Assembly (NCBI RefSeq): GCF_018139145.2
Contig: NC_059500.1
Location: 51,826,663-51,890,662, forward strand
DNA: 64,000 bases
Direction: 5' to 3'
From: Gymnogyps californianus
Taxonomy: Eukaryota > Chordata > Aves > Accipitriformes > Cathartidae
In this document: positions 50,203 through 62,200 of the stretch, one piece after another
Position numbering within the stretch: the stretch's first letter is position 1
Layout: each line of letters begins with the position of its first letter
Notes under the pieces: model-generated
What the model saw: only the letters and a program-made list of their open reading frames with translations
Database searches by the model: none
Told to the model about the DNA's origin: nothing
Program-made: the position numbers and the translations under genes

Positions 50203-50779
50203 CTAATCTAGCAGCGTACAAGCAATTTCAAGCTTCTCAACAGTGCTGAGCACTCTGCTGTGTTTTATGCAACGTGCTAAGCTAAAGAAATATCCCAGTA
50301 ATGTTTGAAGAAGGAAGAACCTTTTGTCAACAAATTTCACATTAAAAGAAGAGAGTCTTAGGCAGCAGACATTTTCAAAATGTTTAGTTGATTGACACTT
50401 GTTTGGCACTTTACATATTGAGAAATGACTTCTTATCCAAGAGGTGTATTTATGTGGCATACCAGATGACCAATATTTCTGAAGTGGGAAAAGATGCTAT
50501 GAAATCATTAGAGTTAATAAGCATAGTGATGGAAAAAAACAGACCTCAATATTGTGAGGTGGAATGTGAATGGTGTGCACATCCCTTTGAGGTCCTCGTC
50601 ACTTACAGTAGTTTTATTTTACTTATTTCTTATTTCAAAACAAAATTATAAATTTAGAAATATCACAATAATCATGTAAGGCAGGTAAGTAGCATCTTAT
50701 CTTTTTAACAGCTGCTATGTAAACTGTAGCACAGAGGTTGGTCTAGATCACAGACATAATATTTAACAAGTACAGGAAA
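50203..50779. other. Unique DNA between an LTR and an old CR1
   Basis: AT-rich with no recognised feature. The 50388-50651 plus-strand frame (87 codons) has no family I can name. Confidence 0.45.
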
Positions 50780-51971
50780 ATCAGATCCGTGCAAATCATG
50801 CCTATCCAATGTGATGGCCTTGATGAGAAGACCATAGACAGGCAAAGATGTGTATACTTGATCACCCTGACTTCAGAAAGTCCTTTGACGCAGCTTTCAT
50901 AGTATCTTTGCTGCCAGGTTGGTGATATGTGAACCAGATAAGCAGTCAACCATGTGGGTTGAAAATGGCCTGGACTGCTGGCCTTACTGTGTCATGATCC
51001 ATAATATGAAGCCCAATTAGTGACCAGAAAGCAGTAGTTTCTCTCAGGGAGCAATACCAGTAGCAATATTGTTTAATGTTCTTCATTAATGGCCTGAATG
51101 ATGGTAAAGATTTCATTCTCATCATGCTTGCAGATGTCACAAAATGTTCATGGAGCGGTCAATCTGCTAGAGGGCAGGGCTGCTGCTCAGAGAAATTATC
51201 TGACAGGAACCCCATGAAGGTGAAGGCAAAGTCCTGCATCTGGGAGGTAACAGTAGAAGCCGAGGCTGACCAGCTGAGGAGTAGCTCTGCAGTAATGGCG
51301 CTGGGAGCTCTGGGGGACACTAGGCTGGCCCCAAGGCAGCAGTGCACCCAGGCACTGGTACACAGTGCTGGATGCAGCACAGTCCCACATCCCGGACTGC
51401 ATTAGCAAGAGTGCTGCCAGCATCTGGGGAAGGGATCCTGCACTGCTGTTCAGTACCTGTGAGATAGCATCTGGCATGCTGTGCACAGCTTTGGGCACCT
51501 CAGTATGAGACAGGCACTGATGTAATGGAGATAGTCCTGACCAATGTGGTCTGGGGATAGAGGACAGGGTGTCCAAGGACAGGCTGTAGGGGCTGGGCTT
51601 GTTGAGCTTGGGGAAGGGACGGTTTGGGGGGGAGGAGAGGACTTACTGGTACGTACAGCTACTTGATCGTAGGATGTAGAGGAGGCAGAGCCAGACTTTT
51701 CCCAGAGGTGTGCAGAGGAAGTATAAGAGGCAACAAACACAAGCTGTAACACATAAAATTTTGACTAAAAATAATGAAAAAAGATTACTGTGATGGTAAG
51801 CAGGTTGCCCAGAAAGACTGTGGAATCTCCATTCTTGAAAATACTCAAAACCTGACTGGCCATCGTCCAGAGCAATGTGCTTTAATTGGATGTGCTTTGC
51901 ACAGAGGGGTTGGACTAGATGACATCCAGAGATCTTCTCTATAGATTAAATCATTCTCTAGTTTTGTGACT
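50780..51971 (+). mobile_element. Old, decayed CR1 LINE, plus strand
   Basis: CR1 order can be followed through about 1.2 kb: an RT motif A-like stretch 'ccctgacttcagaaagtcct' (50866-50885), then 'cttcattaatggcctgaatg' (51081-51100) and 'gatgtcacaaaatg' (decayed ADDT block), then 'tcctgcatctgggaggtaac', 'gcattagcaagagtgctgcc', 'gttgcccagaaagac' (about 51806-51820) and the 3' end 'ggttggactagatgacatcc'. The decayed tail 'attctctagttttgtg' follows. No long frame survives. Open frames on either strand here (for example 51076-51405 and 51196-51576) are remnants or shadows of this element. Confidence 0.85.
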
Positions 51972-54900
51972 GCAAACACTAAATAAAACACCAAAAGAAT
52001 GTATATTCAGAGGCTTGACCTTTATTCAAGAAGTGCGTGTCCATGAGAATCTGTCAACTAGTGTCTGTTCCCTGTCCTTTTCAGAGATTCAGCCCAGATT
52101 AGAATTATGGAATTTACCCATTGAAAGAGGAATAAAGTTATTTAGAGACACCTCCTTACTGTAACATATGGACCTCTTTTTATTCTGGATGTCAGGATAA
52201 TCTTCTTGAGGAAAAGTATGAAAAGTAAGTGAAATGGTCAGAAATTCAGACTAGAATGTGGACATGCTGCATATTGTTACAGACTGCAGCTAAGTGCACC
52301 CCAGATTCATCTTTACATTGGTATATATTCAGTACATACCTTTCAAATTGTTCCCTGGCATGTGGTGAAAAACTTTTACAGAAAAAATAGAGTGGGCTGA
52401 CTAAATTGTTTAAGATTTGGAAACCATTTATATCCTCTGCAATACAAAAGTATTAGATGAACAGTGAGCATGTTAATTTATATAGTTCACAAGTATTTCC
52501 AGTGAGCAAAGTGCAAGAGCTAAAGCAAAAGGTTATTTTAGATTACAAATAAAATGTGTTTATATTAATCAATTTAGCTTAACACTTCCAATCTCAATGA
52601 CAACAAATAAATCCCAGTAAAATGAAGGTTATAAACCCAAGAACTGTTACGGTTCATGTTACAACAGTTTGAAATACCCTGACACCAGAACACTTTTGTG
52701 CTGGTCTCTTTCTAGGCCGTCTTTGTCCCAGTGCTAGCAAATAAAAGGCAAGGGAAGGAAACACTACTGTATTCGTTTTACCTTTGGGAACCAAGCCACA
52801 CCAAAGTGAGCATTTGACATCACAAGTCTGGTGTTAAGCCAGAAATGGAACCTGTTTATCTTGACCCCTGCTCCAGGGCTTCAGCTTTCATCTTGAAGAA
52901 AGGTTAAAGCTTTGCATCTGGATAACATCAGGATCAGATTTTCAAAAGCTTTTAGTAGCCCCATTGGATGAGGTCTTCTATTCTTTCCCCAGAGAGCACT
53001 TACCTGATTATCAACTGATTATCCCTGATTTTAATACATACTGAAGGTCAAGGTTAATATTTTTGCAGCTTTCCTGAAGTCCTGTGTGATGGCAAAATTC
53101 GTCAAGGTAGAATTGGTTATGATTTGTCTCTTAATCTTATAATCTCTTATAATTGTTCCATTTATGTGTGTGAAGATAATCAGACTTTAGAGACACACAG
53201 AACCGACAGTTCCCTTAGACACAGGAAAAGAGAAACCATGTATGCACTGATGACTTCTCTCTGGCTTGATTAAGGTTGTAAACAAGGGCAAGAAAGAAGC
53301 TTAACCCTTCTGTCTCCCTATTTCTTAGCCCTTTGAATAAGCAGGTAGTGAGTATGGGCAATAGCTCCTGTTGCCAGTTTTGGAGCTGTTACTTACATGA
53401 TATTCTCTGCAGGGTAAGAAGTTCTATTTCCTGTTTGGTCATCAATAATAAGATTTAAAGTTATATATAGACAAAACAGCAAACCAATTCCCATTAAGCA
53501 TGATGAAAATCTTGTCTGGAGCTCTTAAACTACGGATTGTGAAAGTATTAAAATTGAGGCTTGGCAGCATTTTACATAACTTTTAAAGAATCTTCTGAAT
53601 AGTACCGTGTTTATGTAAATAACATATTCTTGAAAGCGTTTGAAACCAAAACATCTACAAAGACAGAATTTTAAGTGCTTTTGCATTGCTGATAGTTAAT
53701 AGTAACTATACTGTAAGTGTGACAGACATACAAACTACTAAATAAATGAAGCAATCTAAGAGCAGACCAAACAGCAATGGTATGTGAATATAGTAATCTT
53801 TTCTAGCATACCAGTATCATTACCAAACATGTAGGAGCCTGACAACTTCTATTTTCATAAGTCCTGTGGAGTGGAACTACTCTCCTCTTTATGCAAATGC
53901 AAAATTGAGGTGCAGAAAGAGCAATTAATTTCCCCAATGTTATATAGGGAATATATGGAAAGCTAGGGAGATGCTTCCCAAATCCTAGATTAGGGTCTTG
54001 AAAATGAAGCTGTCCTTTGTGAAGGGCTGTCTGTAATACAGAAAACAAGTAGTCCAAGATCATTACTTTCAATTTCACATACAAACTTTTGTATTTAAAA
54101 AGGGCAAGAAAACTTTGGAAATAATTTATTGAAATGGGAATATAGTTTATTTGTCATATTGTACAGACTGGCACCAGAAGATTAACATGTCTGTATTTCA
54201 TATGACACACATCACAAGAGGATTACTGAGGAATTTGCTATATATTTTAAGTCAGGTAGTATCCCTGACTGATTTCCAGTTTGGTTTTTTTTTATGAATT
54301 TGGGCAGATCTCTATCTGTTCACACTAAGTTGATCTCAGAAGAGGTTTGTGCAGACATGTCAGTCCGCTTGCATGAAAGTCTCCTCCATCTAGAATGAAA
54401 CACTCCACTTCTTTGAAATTGTCTACTCAATTTAACACTGTGAATAGTATGAACATCACTCCTAATTTGAAATAATATGCAGTACATAGACAAGGGCTAT
54501 ATAGTTTGTTATTTAAGTATACCGATATGTATGATAACCTCTGATATAGAACATGCACACCATGTCAGCTAAAACTAACATTAAAGTAATCGTATTTTGT
54601 TTTTAAAGTTGCAGCCCAGAATGTATTTTCTACATGTAAGTAAATATATATTTCCCTATATAAAGGTTGCTTCAGTTTTCATCTTATAAACCCCTGATTT
54701 CAGCTACTTTTCACTTGCCAAACTTAAGCATTCAAGCTGACAGTTTTCATGCAAAGTTGTTTGCCTTGAGTCGAATATTAAAGCTGCAGCTAAAACTGCA
54801 GTCATTTCCTAGGTGAAGCTTGGAAAAAATATATTGTTTTGTCCATGATTTTTTAAAAATATACAGCTTTTCCTCGATATAAGCTATTACTTCTGTCACT

Positions 54901-55267
54901 GGAAAACAGAGTGATATTTGACAAGGCCGTGGTTTGTTGTTGCTTCAATTCTTAGCACAGGCTGCCACATTTTGCAAAGTGATTTGCCTCTGAAAATCTC
55001 TGTGTACGTGTTCTCTGTAAAAACTGTTTAAAGTTTTTATCTGCATGGAGGATACCCCAATATCCAACTGCTGCTACATGTGGCTGTGCAGCCTTTATGT
55101 CTGTGTGCTAAGGTGACAAGGATTATACAGTCAAAGTCTTGTTAAGGGTGAAAAGATAACACGCTTTATTTCTAAAGCCAATAATTTATTATTAGTGTAA
55201 TGAAAATATTGACAGTCTAAATAAAATACTGTTATTAGTCCAGATCTAATTACTACACAGCAGGAAA
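51972..55267. other. Unique AT-rich DNA, nothing recognised
   Basis: No coding gene, RNA gene or repeat family was identified. The 53803-54084 minus frame (93 codons) has no recognisable domain. Confidence 0.5.
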
Positions 55268-56109
55268 GAAAGCAAGTTTGCTGATGATACCAAACTGGGA
55301 AGTGCTATTGGCTCTCTTGAGGGACAGGAGGCTGTGTAGAGGGATCTAGATAGATTGGCTATGGGCTATACGGCTATGCCAATAGCCAACATGGCTGTTG
55401 GCATTGGGCTACGACTAAATTAACAAGTTGAAATGCCATATTCTGCACCTGGGACAGAGTACCACCGGGCGCATGTCTAAACTGGGAGAGGAGTGGCTGG
55501 AGAGCAGCCCTGCAGAAAGGGATCTGGGGGTGCTGGTTGACAGCAGGCTCAGTGTGAGTCAGCAGTGTGCCCTGGCAGCCAAGAGGGCAAATCGCATCCT
55601 GGGGTGCATCAAACACAGCATAACCAGCCAGTCAAAAGAAGTGATTATCCCGCTGTATTCAGCGTTGGTGTGGCCTCACCTTGGGCATTGTCTGCTGTTC
55701 TGGGCCCCACAATTTAAGAAGGATGTTAAGGTCCTTGAATGCATCTGGAGGAGGGCAACAAAGCTGGTGAAAGGGCTGGAAGGCATGTCCTATGAGGAGC
55801 GGCTAAGGACTTTGGGCTTGTCTAGTTTGGAGAAAAGGAGGCTGAGAGGCCACCTCATTGCTCTCTGCAGCTTCCTGAGGAGGGGAGGGGGGGAGGGAGG
55901 TGCTGACCTCTTCTCCCTTGTATCCAGTGACAGGATGCATGGGAATGGTTCAAAGCTGTGCCAGGGGAGGTTTACACTGGACATTAGGAAGCATTTCTTT
56001 ACCGAGAGGGTGGTCAAATTGGAACAGGCTTCCTAAAGAGGTGGTCGATGCCCCATGCCTGTCAGTGTTTGAGAGGCGTTTGGATAATGCCCTCAATAAC
56101 ATGCTTTAA
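55268..56109 (+). pseudogene. CR1 ORF2 C-terminal remnant
   Basis: The C-terminal part of a CR1 reverse-transcriptase protein. The frame over 55428-56036 gives LHLGQSTTGRMSKLGEEWLE ... WAPQFKKDVKVLECIWRRATKLVKGLEGMSYEERLRTLGL, the region after the catalytic core. It ends with KLEQAS and a stop at 56034-56036. The conserved carboxyl end (NRLPKEVV ... DNALNNML, stop at 56107-56109) follows in a different frame because of a 2-nt deletion at about 56018. It lacks the endonuclease and most of the RT and cannot be functional. Confidence 0.85.
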
Positions 56110-56177
56110 CTTTTGTTCAGCCCTGAATTGGTCAGGCAGTTGGACTAGATGATCATTGTAGGTCCCTTCCGACTGAA

Positions 56178-56274
56178 ATATTCTGTTCTGTTCTGTTCTG
56201 TTCTGTTCTGTTCTATTCTATTCTATTCCATTCCATTCCATTCCGTTCCGTTCCATTCCATTCTATTCCTTTCT
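56178..56274. repeat. Expanded CR1 pentamer tail (TTCTG/TTCTA/TTCCA/TTCCG)n
   Basis: About 19 pentamer units follow the CR1 3' end: TTCTG x5, then TTCTA x3, TTCCA, TTCCG x2, TTCCA x2, TTCTA and a TTCCT end. The blocks of variants show that the array grew by slippage with successive point changes. The sister copy at 41531 has only three or four TTCTA units. Confidence 0.92.
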
Positions 56275-59200
56275 AAAAAGTAAATTAAAAAAATAATATT
56301 ATTAAAGGAGAGGTCTCCATAATAACAAGTCAGTTAAAACTGCTGTGCACACCCTCCTAGTATCTACCCCTTTTCTCTTTCACTGCTCCTCTAGGTACTA
56401 AGATTGGTGATTTCAGTCTGGAGTGGGAGGGAAGGTATGGTGAGCAGTCAGCATCCTGACTCCTTTGATGGAATGAGTATGATGTTGAGGTAGAAAGTTT
56501 CTTCCTACTCAATCTAGGATTTACTTGGCATCATTTTTGCATTTCCTAAAACTCTCTTCACTTTGCTATCTCTTCATTGGCCTGTTAGTCCATATTACAT
56601 CTGAATTGACTGTACAGCATGTGCTATCCATATGTTGAGAATATGTTCTTCAGGCTCTTTGCAACTCATGATTGCTACAGGTCTGCACTTCTTTAACTGA
56701 ACCTTGGTGAGTTGTTCATAACTGTAGGGTCTCCAGTACCAGACTGGGGCTCTTTTCTTGTCACTTACTGCCTGTGCTCCTCTACGCTCCATCACGTACC
56801 CCATTTCCAAGGCCTCTGCTTTTGTACTAGAAAACACTCTTGACCAAATCATTATGTTAAAGCCATAGACGTTTCTATACAGAATATCTACTTGTTATTG
56901 CTACCTATTTAAAATTATGATTATACACTACAAAAACAAAAACAAATACCCCAAACCAAAACCTCAATATAAAACAAGTCAGGCATAGCCAGGTGGTCAT
57001 GAGAAAAAAATTATATCTAAACAAGTTAAAATACAGCTTCAGGCAGGTCAAGGCAGTTTCAGACAAAGTAAGCCCAAAGTGAGCTTGTGCAAAGTGAGCA
57101 CAAAGCCTATGATCTGCTACTAACAATAGTGAAACTTTTATTTACTGCACTACCGTGAGCAGTGCTTGATCTGTAAGTGCTTGTCCTATTTACTAAAGAC
57201 TGATACAGCATTAGTGCTGAAATTGAGAGAGAAATGGTCTTCTCTATGCCGCCAGTGTTCTCTATCTGGTTTTTAGATAATGTAGAACGAAGAGTTGGTA
57301 ACAAAATTCTATCATAAAGTTTTAGCTATTCATTAAATGGGTATTATGTCTTCCATTAATTGCTTAGATATGAGGCTTAAAAATGTCAGAACTGATACAA
57401 ATAGCAAAATGAAGGCATTTAAAGCATTTTTAAAAGTTTTAATTTGTCGACTTATCCATATTTACTGTGAGAGGGAGTGATGCTTTCCTTTATCTCTGAA
57501 GAACTCTGTTTATGTGTGATTAGGTTTTATATTTTGCATATACTCTCCTGTAAGTTTTCTGTAATGTGTTTTGTCAAAATTCAGAGGCAAATGTTTAATC
57601 AGAAGCATGTGCTAATTTGTTTACTCTGAATGTAACAGCAGTCACAAAAATTATGTTATTTTCATCTAAATATGCTGGAATAAAATATATGTCACTTGTA
57701 CCAAAATGGCTTGAATTTTTTGGAACAGAAAATAAGAAGAAACATTCTTGTGTCTGCACCTCATCTTTCTACAGCTCCTTGACCCCAAAATTAAAATAAA
57801 TAAATGAGGAAATATAAAATTGACACTCTCTTAAAGATATTAGATTTCTTCTTTCTTTCCTTTCTGGTATTGATTTTTATTTTCATATATAAACAAATAT
57901 ATTACCCATAGAAGTATACCTGCTGACTGAATTATTTCTGAAGAAAAGTTTAGTTAGCTTCCTTTGCTGTGCAATGTTTGCAGTAATTCGTAGGAAAGAA
58001 CTTTTGAGTTCATTTTTAACATTACTAATCAAACATGCAAGCAAACATTGTACAAGAACAACTCTCCCTATGTTTTATCTCAGATCAGTCTTAAAAATTC
58101 CCAAACCATTGTCGTTTGATGCTGTATTTCTTTTTTTTTAAAGCAATTTAAATCTGACTTACTCTTCTCTAATAAATCATTAGCATTCAAATAGTGTCAT
58201 CAGATTGGCAAGCAGCCTACATGCACACAAACACATCATTGCTTACTACAGCAAAAGTCACATTTAAACATTCACTGTTTCAAAGCATATTAGCAGTAAA
58301 TATAACACCTGATCCCTCTCTAGTCCCAACACATTTAGTGAGGTTGTGAAAAGCTCAGGAATATTCCAAGAGGGCAGCTAATGCATTTGTTTTGTTTTGT
58401 CTGTCTTTGGAGGTCCTTTCTGAAGTCTGCATGAAACTTGATCCGGACCTGATGGGTTTCAGGTTTCCCTGTGAAACTCAGTCCTTTTAGGACAGATCAG
58501 CTCAGTGTTGACCTATTGTATCATCACTGAAAGGTCTCATGTAAATTGAACTTTTAGTTTGTGGTGGACCACAGCACAGTTCTTAGACAGATCTACAGGT
58601 ATTTACTTCAAATTCCAACTGTGGGGACTCAAGTTGTCCGGCAAAGAGGAGACTGAGGGGTGATGATTACATAATAGATTCATAGATTACGTCTTGAGTC
58701 ATAGATTTTGGTTTCACTGTCTGTAACCAACTCTTCAGACTGAAACTACAGTTTTCTCTGTTCACTACAGCTATTATCTTCTGCTCCTCATGTGCTCCTG
58801 CAAAGGACACATGCCATGGAACCACTGTGCATGGATGTTCAGCTTACACTCTATGTGCTAAGTAGGTCTAATCAAACTGTAAAAAAGAGATGATAGTGTA
58901 TGTCCCTCTCCTGTCTGACCAGAAAGGTTGTGCACTGTTAGCTGGAAAGAGAGCAGCTGCTCACACAAAATAATTAATTAAATAACTAAGAAGATTTGCT
59001 GATTCTTTGGAAACTTTGCAATTGTTACTTTAAAGTTGCCTTTTTAGTAGGGAACAGCTAGGAAAGATTATTCTTCCTCTAAAACATGGTTGATCTTAGA
59101 AGAGAAGCAGTCCTAGCCAGCTGTAACTAATGTGCAGGAATTTCCCCAGTTTATTTATATTTTCTTTGAAGTGTTTAAGGTAGTCCTTGTAGAAGGTGGG

Positions 59201-62200
59201 AGAATCAGCGGGGACAGAAAACTGGCACTCTTCCTGTAGTAGTGGACAGATGGATCATGATGGACAGATTTCCTGCAGTAGTATGACATTTCTGGAGGAT
59301 TTGTATGTGACAGATGGGATACCACCTGCTGAGAAATCAAAGGGGCTATATTAATATTATTGAAAATATGAAACTATGAAACATGAGTAAATTAAGGGTG
59401 TCACATCTTTTGCCTCTGTAATATGTCAGGGAATATCAAGATCTAGAAAAAGGTGAAAGAACAGAGGACAGTTGACTCATCTGAAACTTCTTCCACAGTC
59501 CTGAATATGTACAAAGTAAAGGACATCGGAGGTGTATGTGGATTATTAAGCTGGACAAAGGTCTTTAAGGCCACATTTACCATAGCTGTCACTATTAAAT
59601 CTAATATGGATATACCTGGCTGTGTTACCTTCATAGAAGAGCAGCTTCTTTGCTGCACTTGCAGTGGGTAACTATATTGCTACCTTTTTTAACTGTCATG
59701 CAGGAGAATTTCTATGCCTTTTATTTTCAGTTGTCATGTGAACACATCTAGTGTAGACTTACTTCAAGCAACAAACTAAATTAATCTTAACAAAACTTTG
59801 GCTATTGGATTTCTGAATGTCTGTAGAGGAATTAGGTGCACTTTAAATTTATTTTTTTGGAGAATCTTTAATTATTTTAAAATGTGTTTATATATAAAGG
59901 CTCCATCAGAATGATTGCAGAAGGCAAAAGAGTATACACACATACTTTGATCATGTAAAGCATAGGTCTAACTAATAAGAATTTCCTCCTTTCAGGTATG
60001 ATTACTGTTTTGTTTTATTAAAGGTGTAGAAAATAAAATATTATTTTAAATGAGTAATAAAGTTAGGTGAGGAACTTGCAGCAGCAGGTAATTCCTAAAA
60101 CTGGAGACAGTATAAATATGAGCAAAGAGCAGCCCATATGGAATAAAAGAATAGAGGTTCTACTTGCTTGCATGGGCTTTGAAACTTGTAGTCCTATGCA
60201 ATGCAAAAGTAATTAAGAAGATATGCCTTTTGCCAAAGAGAGAGCCAGTTTACAATTTAAAATTACTCTTTTCTAGAACAGAATGTTCTAAAATAATTCT
60301 AAGCTTCCAGAACCACATGGCAAACTACCTCCTATTTTCCTTTTTCTGTATTCAAAAGGCAAAATTTTTTCACTACTGAGTAGTGCTGTGTCACATTTTG
60401 CCTGTATTAGTCATACTGAATGCATTCCTCCTCTGAGAGAATTTTCACTAAAGACAGTGTGACTGTTGCAGAACAAAGCACTTGTCAACATGAGAAAGGA
60501 TGTGCAAATTCTCTTCTTTAATGTTTAGAGGAATATTATATTACTTTAAGGCTCCCTGCCCATGGGAGATGGGGCAAGTAGCTGACCCATTAAACAACAA
60601 AGAGAAATCTTTTGTTTTAAGAACTAAGTAAGTCCCGCCTGTTTAAAGTTTTTAAGGCTCTTAAATTCTTCACCAGACTTAATTGTAAGCAGCCTCTTGT
60701 CTCACATTAGTCAAAGTGCCAGTAATTAAAAAACTCTTTCCTTTCTTTTGCTCTACCTTCTTTTTCCTGGTAACTTTGTATTAAAAATGGAAATTTGTTT
60801 CAGAAGGCATCGAGGTTAATCCAAGTAATATCGCTTGTAGTGCAAAGATCAGAAGTGCTCTGTTTTGTTTTGTATTATTTACTTATTTGTCTGTTACTCT
60901 GAATAATTAAGATGTGTTAAAAATTTAGCCACATAAGCAATAGTTCACAAGCTACTGACTAATTCATCGATTACTGCTGCTTTGAAATATGACTACAATT
61001 TGTGCTGACACTTACAAGTAACATGATTTAGGGACAACACTTTCCCAATTAACATTATAATGTATAACTTTATTTAAAAATCGTATTACTATGTAAAACC
61101 TATTAAATAGGCAATAGAATTCCTATCGCTAGTGTCCAGATATTTATGTTATAGAAATTCACAGTTATTTAAATATTTATAAAATGAGAGTTGAGAGAAG
61201 CACTTTTGAAAAGCAGTTAATAATGAACAGACATCAAGGGAGCCATCGTTATAACAGCAAAGTGCTCTGCAACTCCAATAACTTCAGTGGTGCAGAAGCA
61301 GACCATCAAATTTAATTAAAAGCAGTCAAAAATAAACTGAAAAATTGAACTGCAAAAGCCTATCCTTTGCCAGCAGCTGAAGGCAAAGAGAAAGAGAGAA
61401 GGGAGAACCTTGAAAGTAGTAATGAATTGATAAGCCTTCCTGCCTGCAACTTATAATTTGTTCTGTCAGATTTTAGTATCAGTTAAACTAGATTAATAGA
61501 ACAATCACTGATTCTCTATCTTAAATCTTTATGCACAGTCCCTCTATTATGGGTTTCCACAATAAATGAAAGTCTGAGAGGGTCAAAATTTAAATTCATC
61601 TCCTTGCTTGCTCATTTCTTCTAAATAATTCTGACATGTGCATTTGCTGTAAACAGGCAAAGTCTTCAAAACAGTTTAGAGACAGAAATAAACATTTTTA
61701 TTGATTGGGTTTTTTAGTTTTTGCAGGGAGGTTTATTATCTTTTTACCCAACAAAGGTGGATATCACCTGGAACGTGAAGTATTGACATCTCCATCTGCC
61801 ACTAGAGGTTCCCATGGTGAAATGAAAGATAAGGAGACTCATTTGTAATGTAATAGGGCTAGCAAATTTATTGCTGCTTTATATGCTCAGATTAATGTGG
61901 ATATATGCAAACTGTACCACAAGGACAAAATCAATTTACCCTAGATCATTTTATTTTTTATAATAATGTGCTTTAATGAAGCTAAAGCTTCCCTGCTGTG
62001 ACCTTATTATGTTTTCCAGCATCAGTGGGAAATAGATTATGTTGAATCGTAACAGAGCTCATGAAACAGCAAGAATTTTGAGGCAGAAGATCAATTATAT
62101 TTTAGTGGTCAATACAGAAATAGGAAAGGCAAAAGCCAAGTAGATTCTGGGAAATAAACCAGTTGAAAAAAAAAGTAAACAATTTTCATATCAATCAACA

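Larger units (their letters stand above)
55268..56274 (+). mobile_element. 5'-truncated CR1 LINE, plus strand, same subfamily as 41531-44974
   Basis: Begins within the RT FADDTKLG block (FADD at 55277-55288) and runs through the ORF2 C-terminal part, a short 3' UTR and a long pentamer tail. Over 55428-56036 the frame is open. Aligned by eye with the reverse complement of 41624-42310 it differs at few positions, so both copies are recent. It retains the base lost from the other copy near 42031 and has a one-base longer G run at 55879-55885. A segment at about 55359-55419 does not match the other copy (see findings). The start is set at the first recognisable CR1 base. Confidence 0.93.

Noticed and set aside
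49863..50249. 128-codon plus-strand frame
   Set aside because: It lies within the solo LTR and across its edge. The peptide is translated AT-rich triplet repeat.
51076..51752. Several 70-126 codon frames on both strands
   Set aside because: They fall on a decayed plus-strand CR1. They are remnants or shadows of that element, not host genes.
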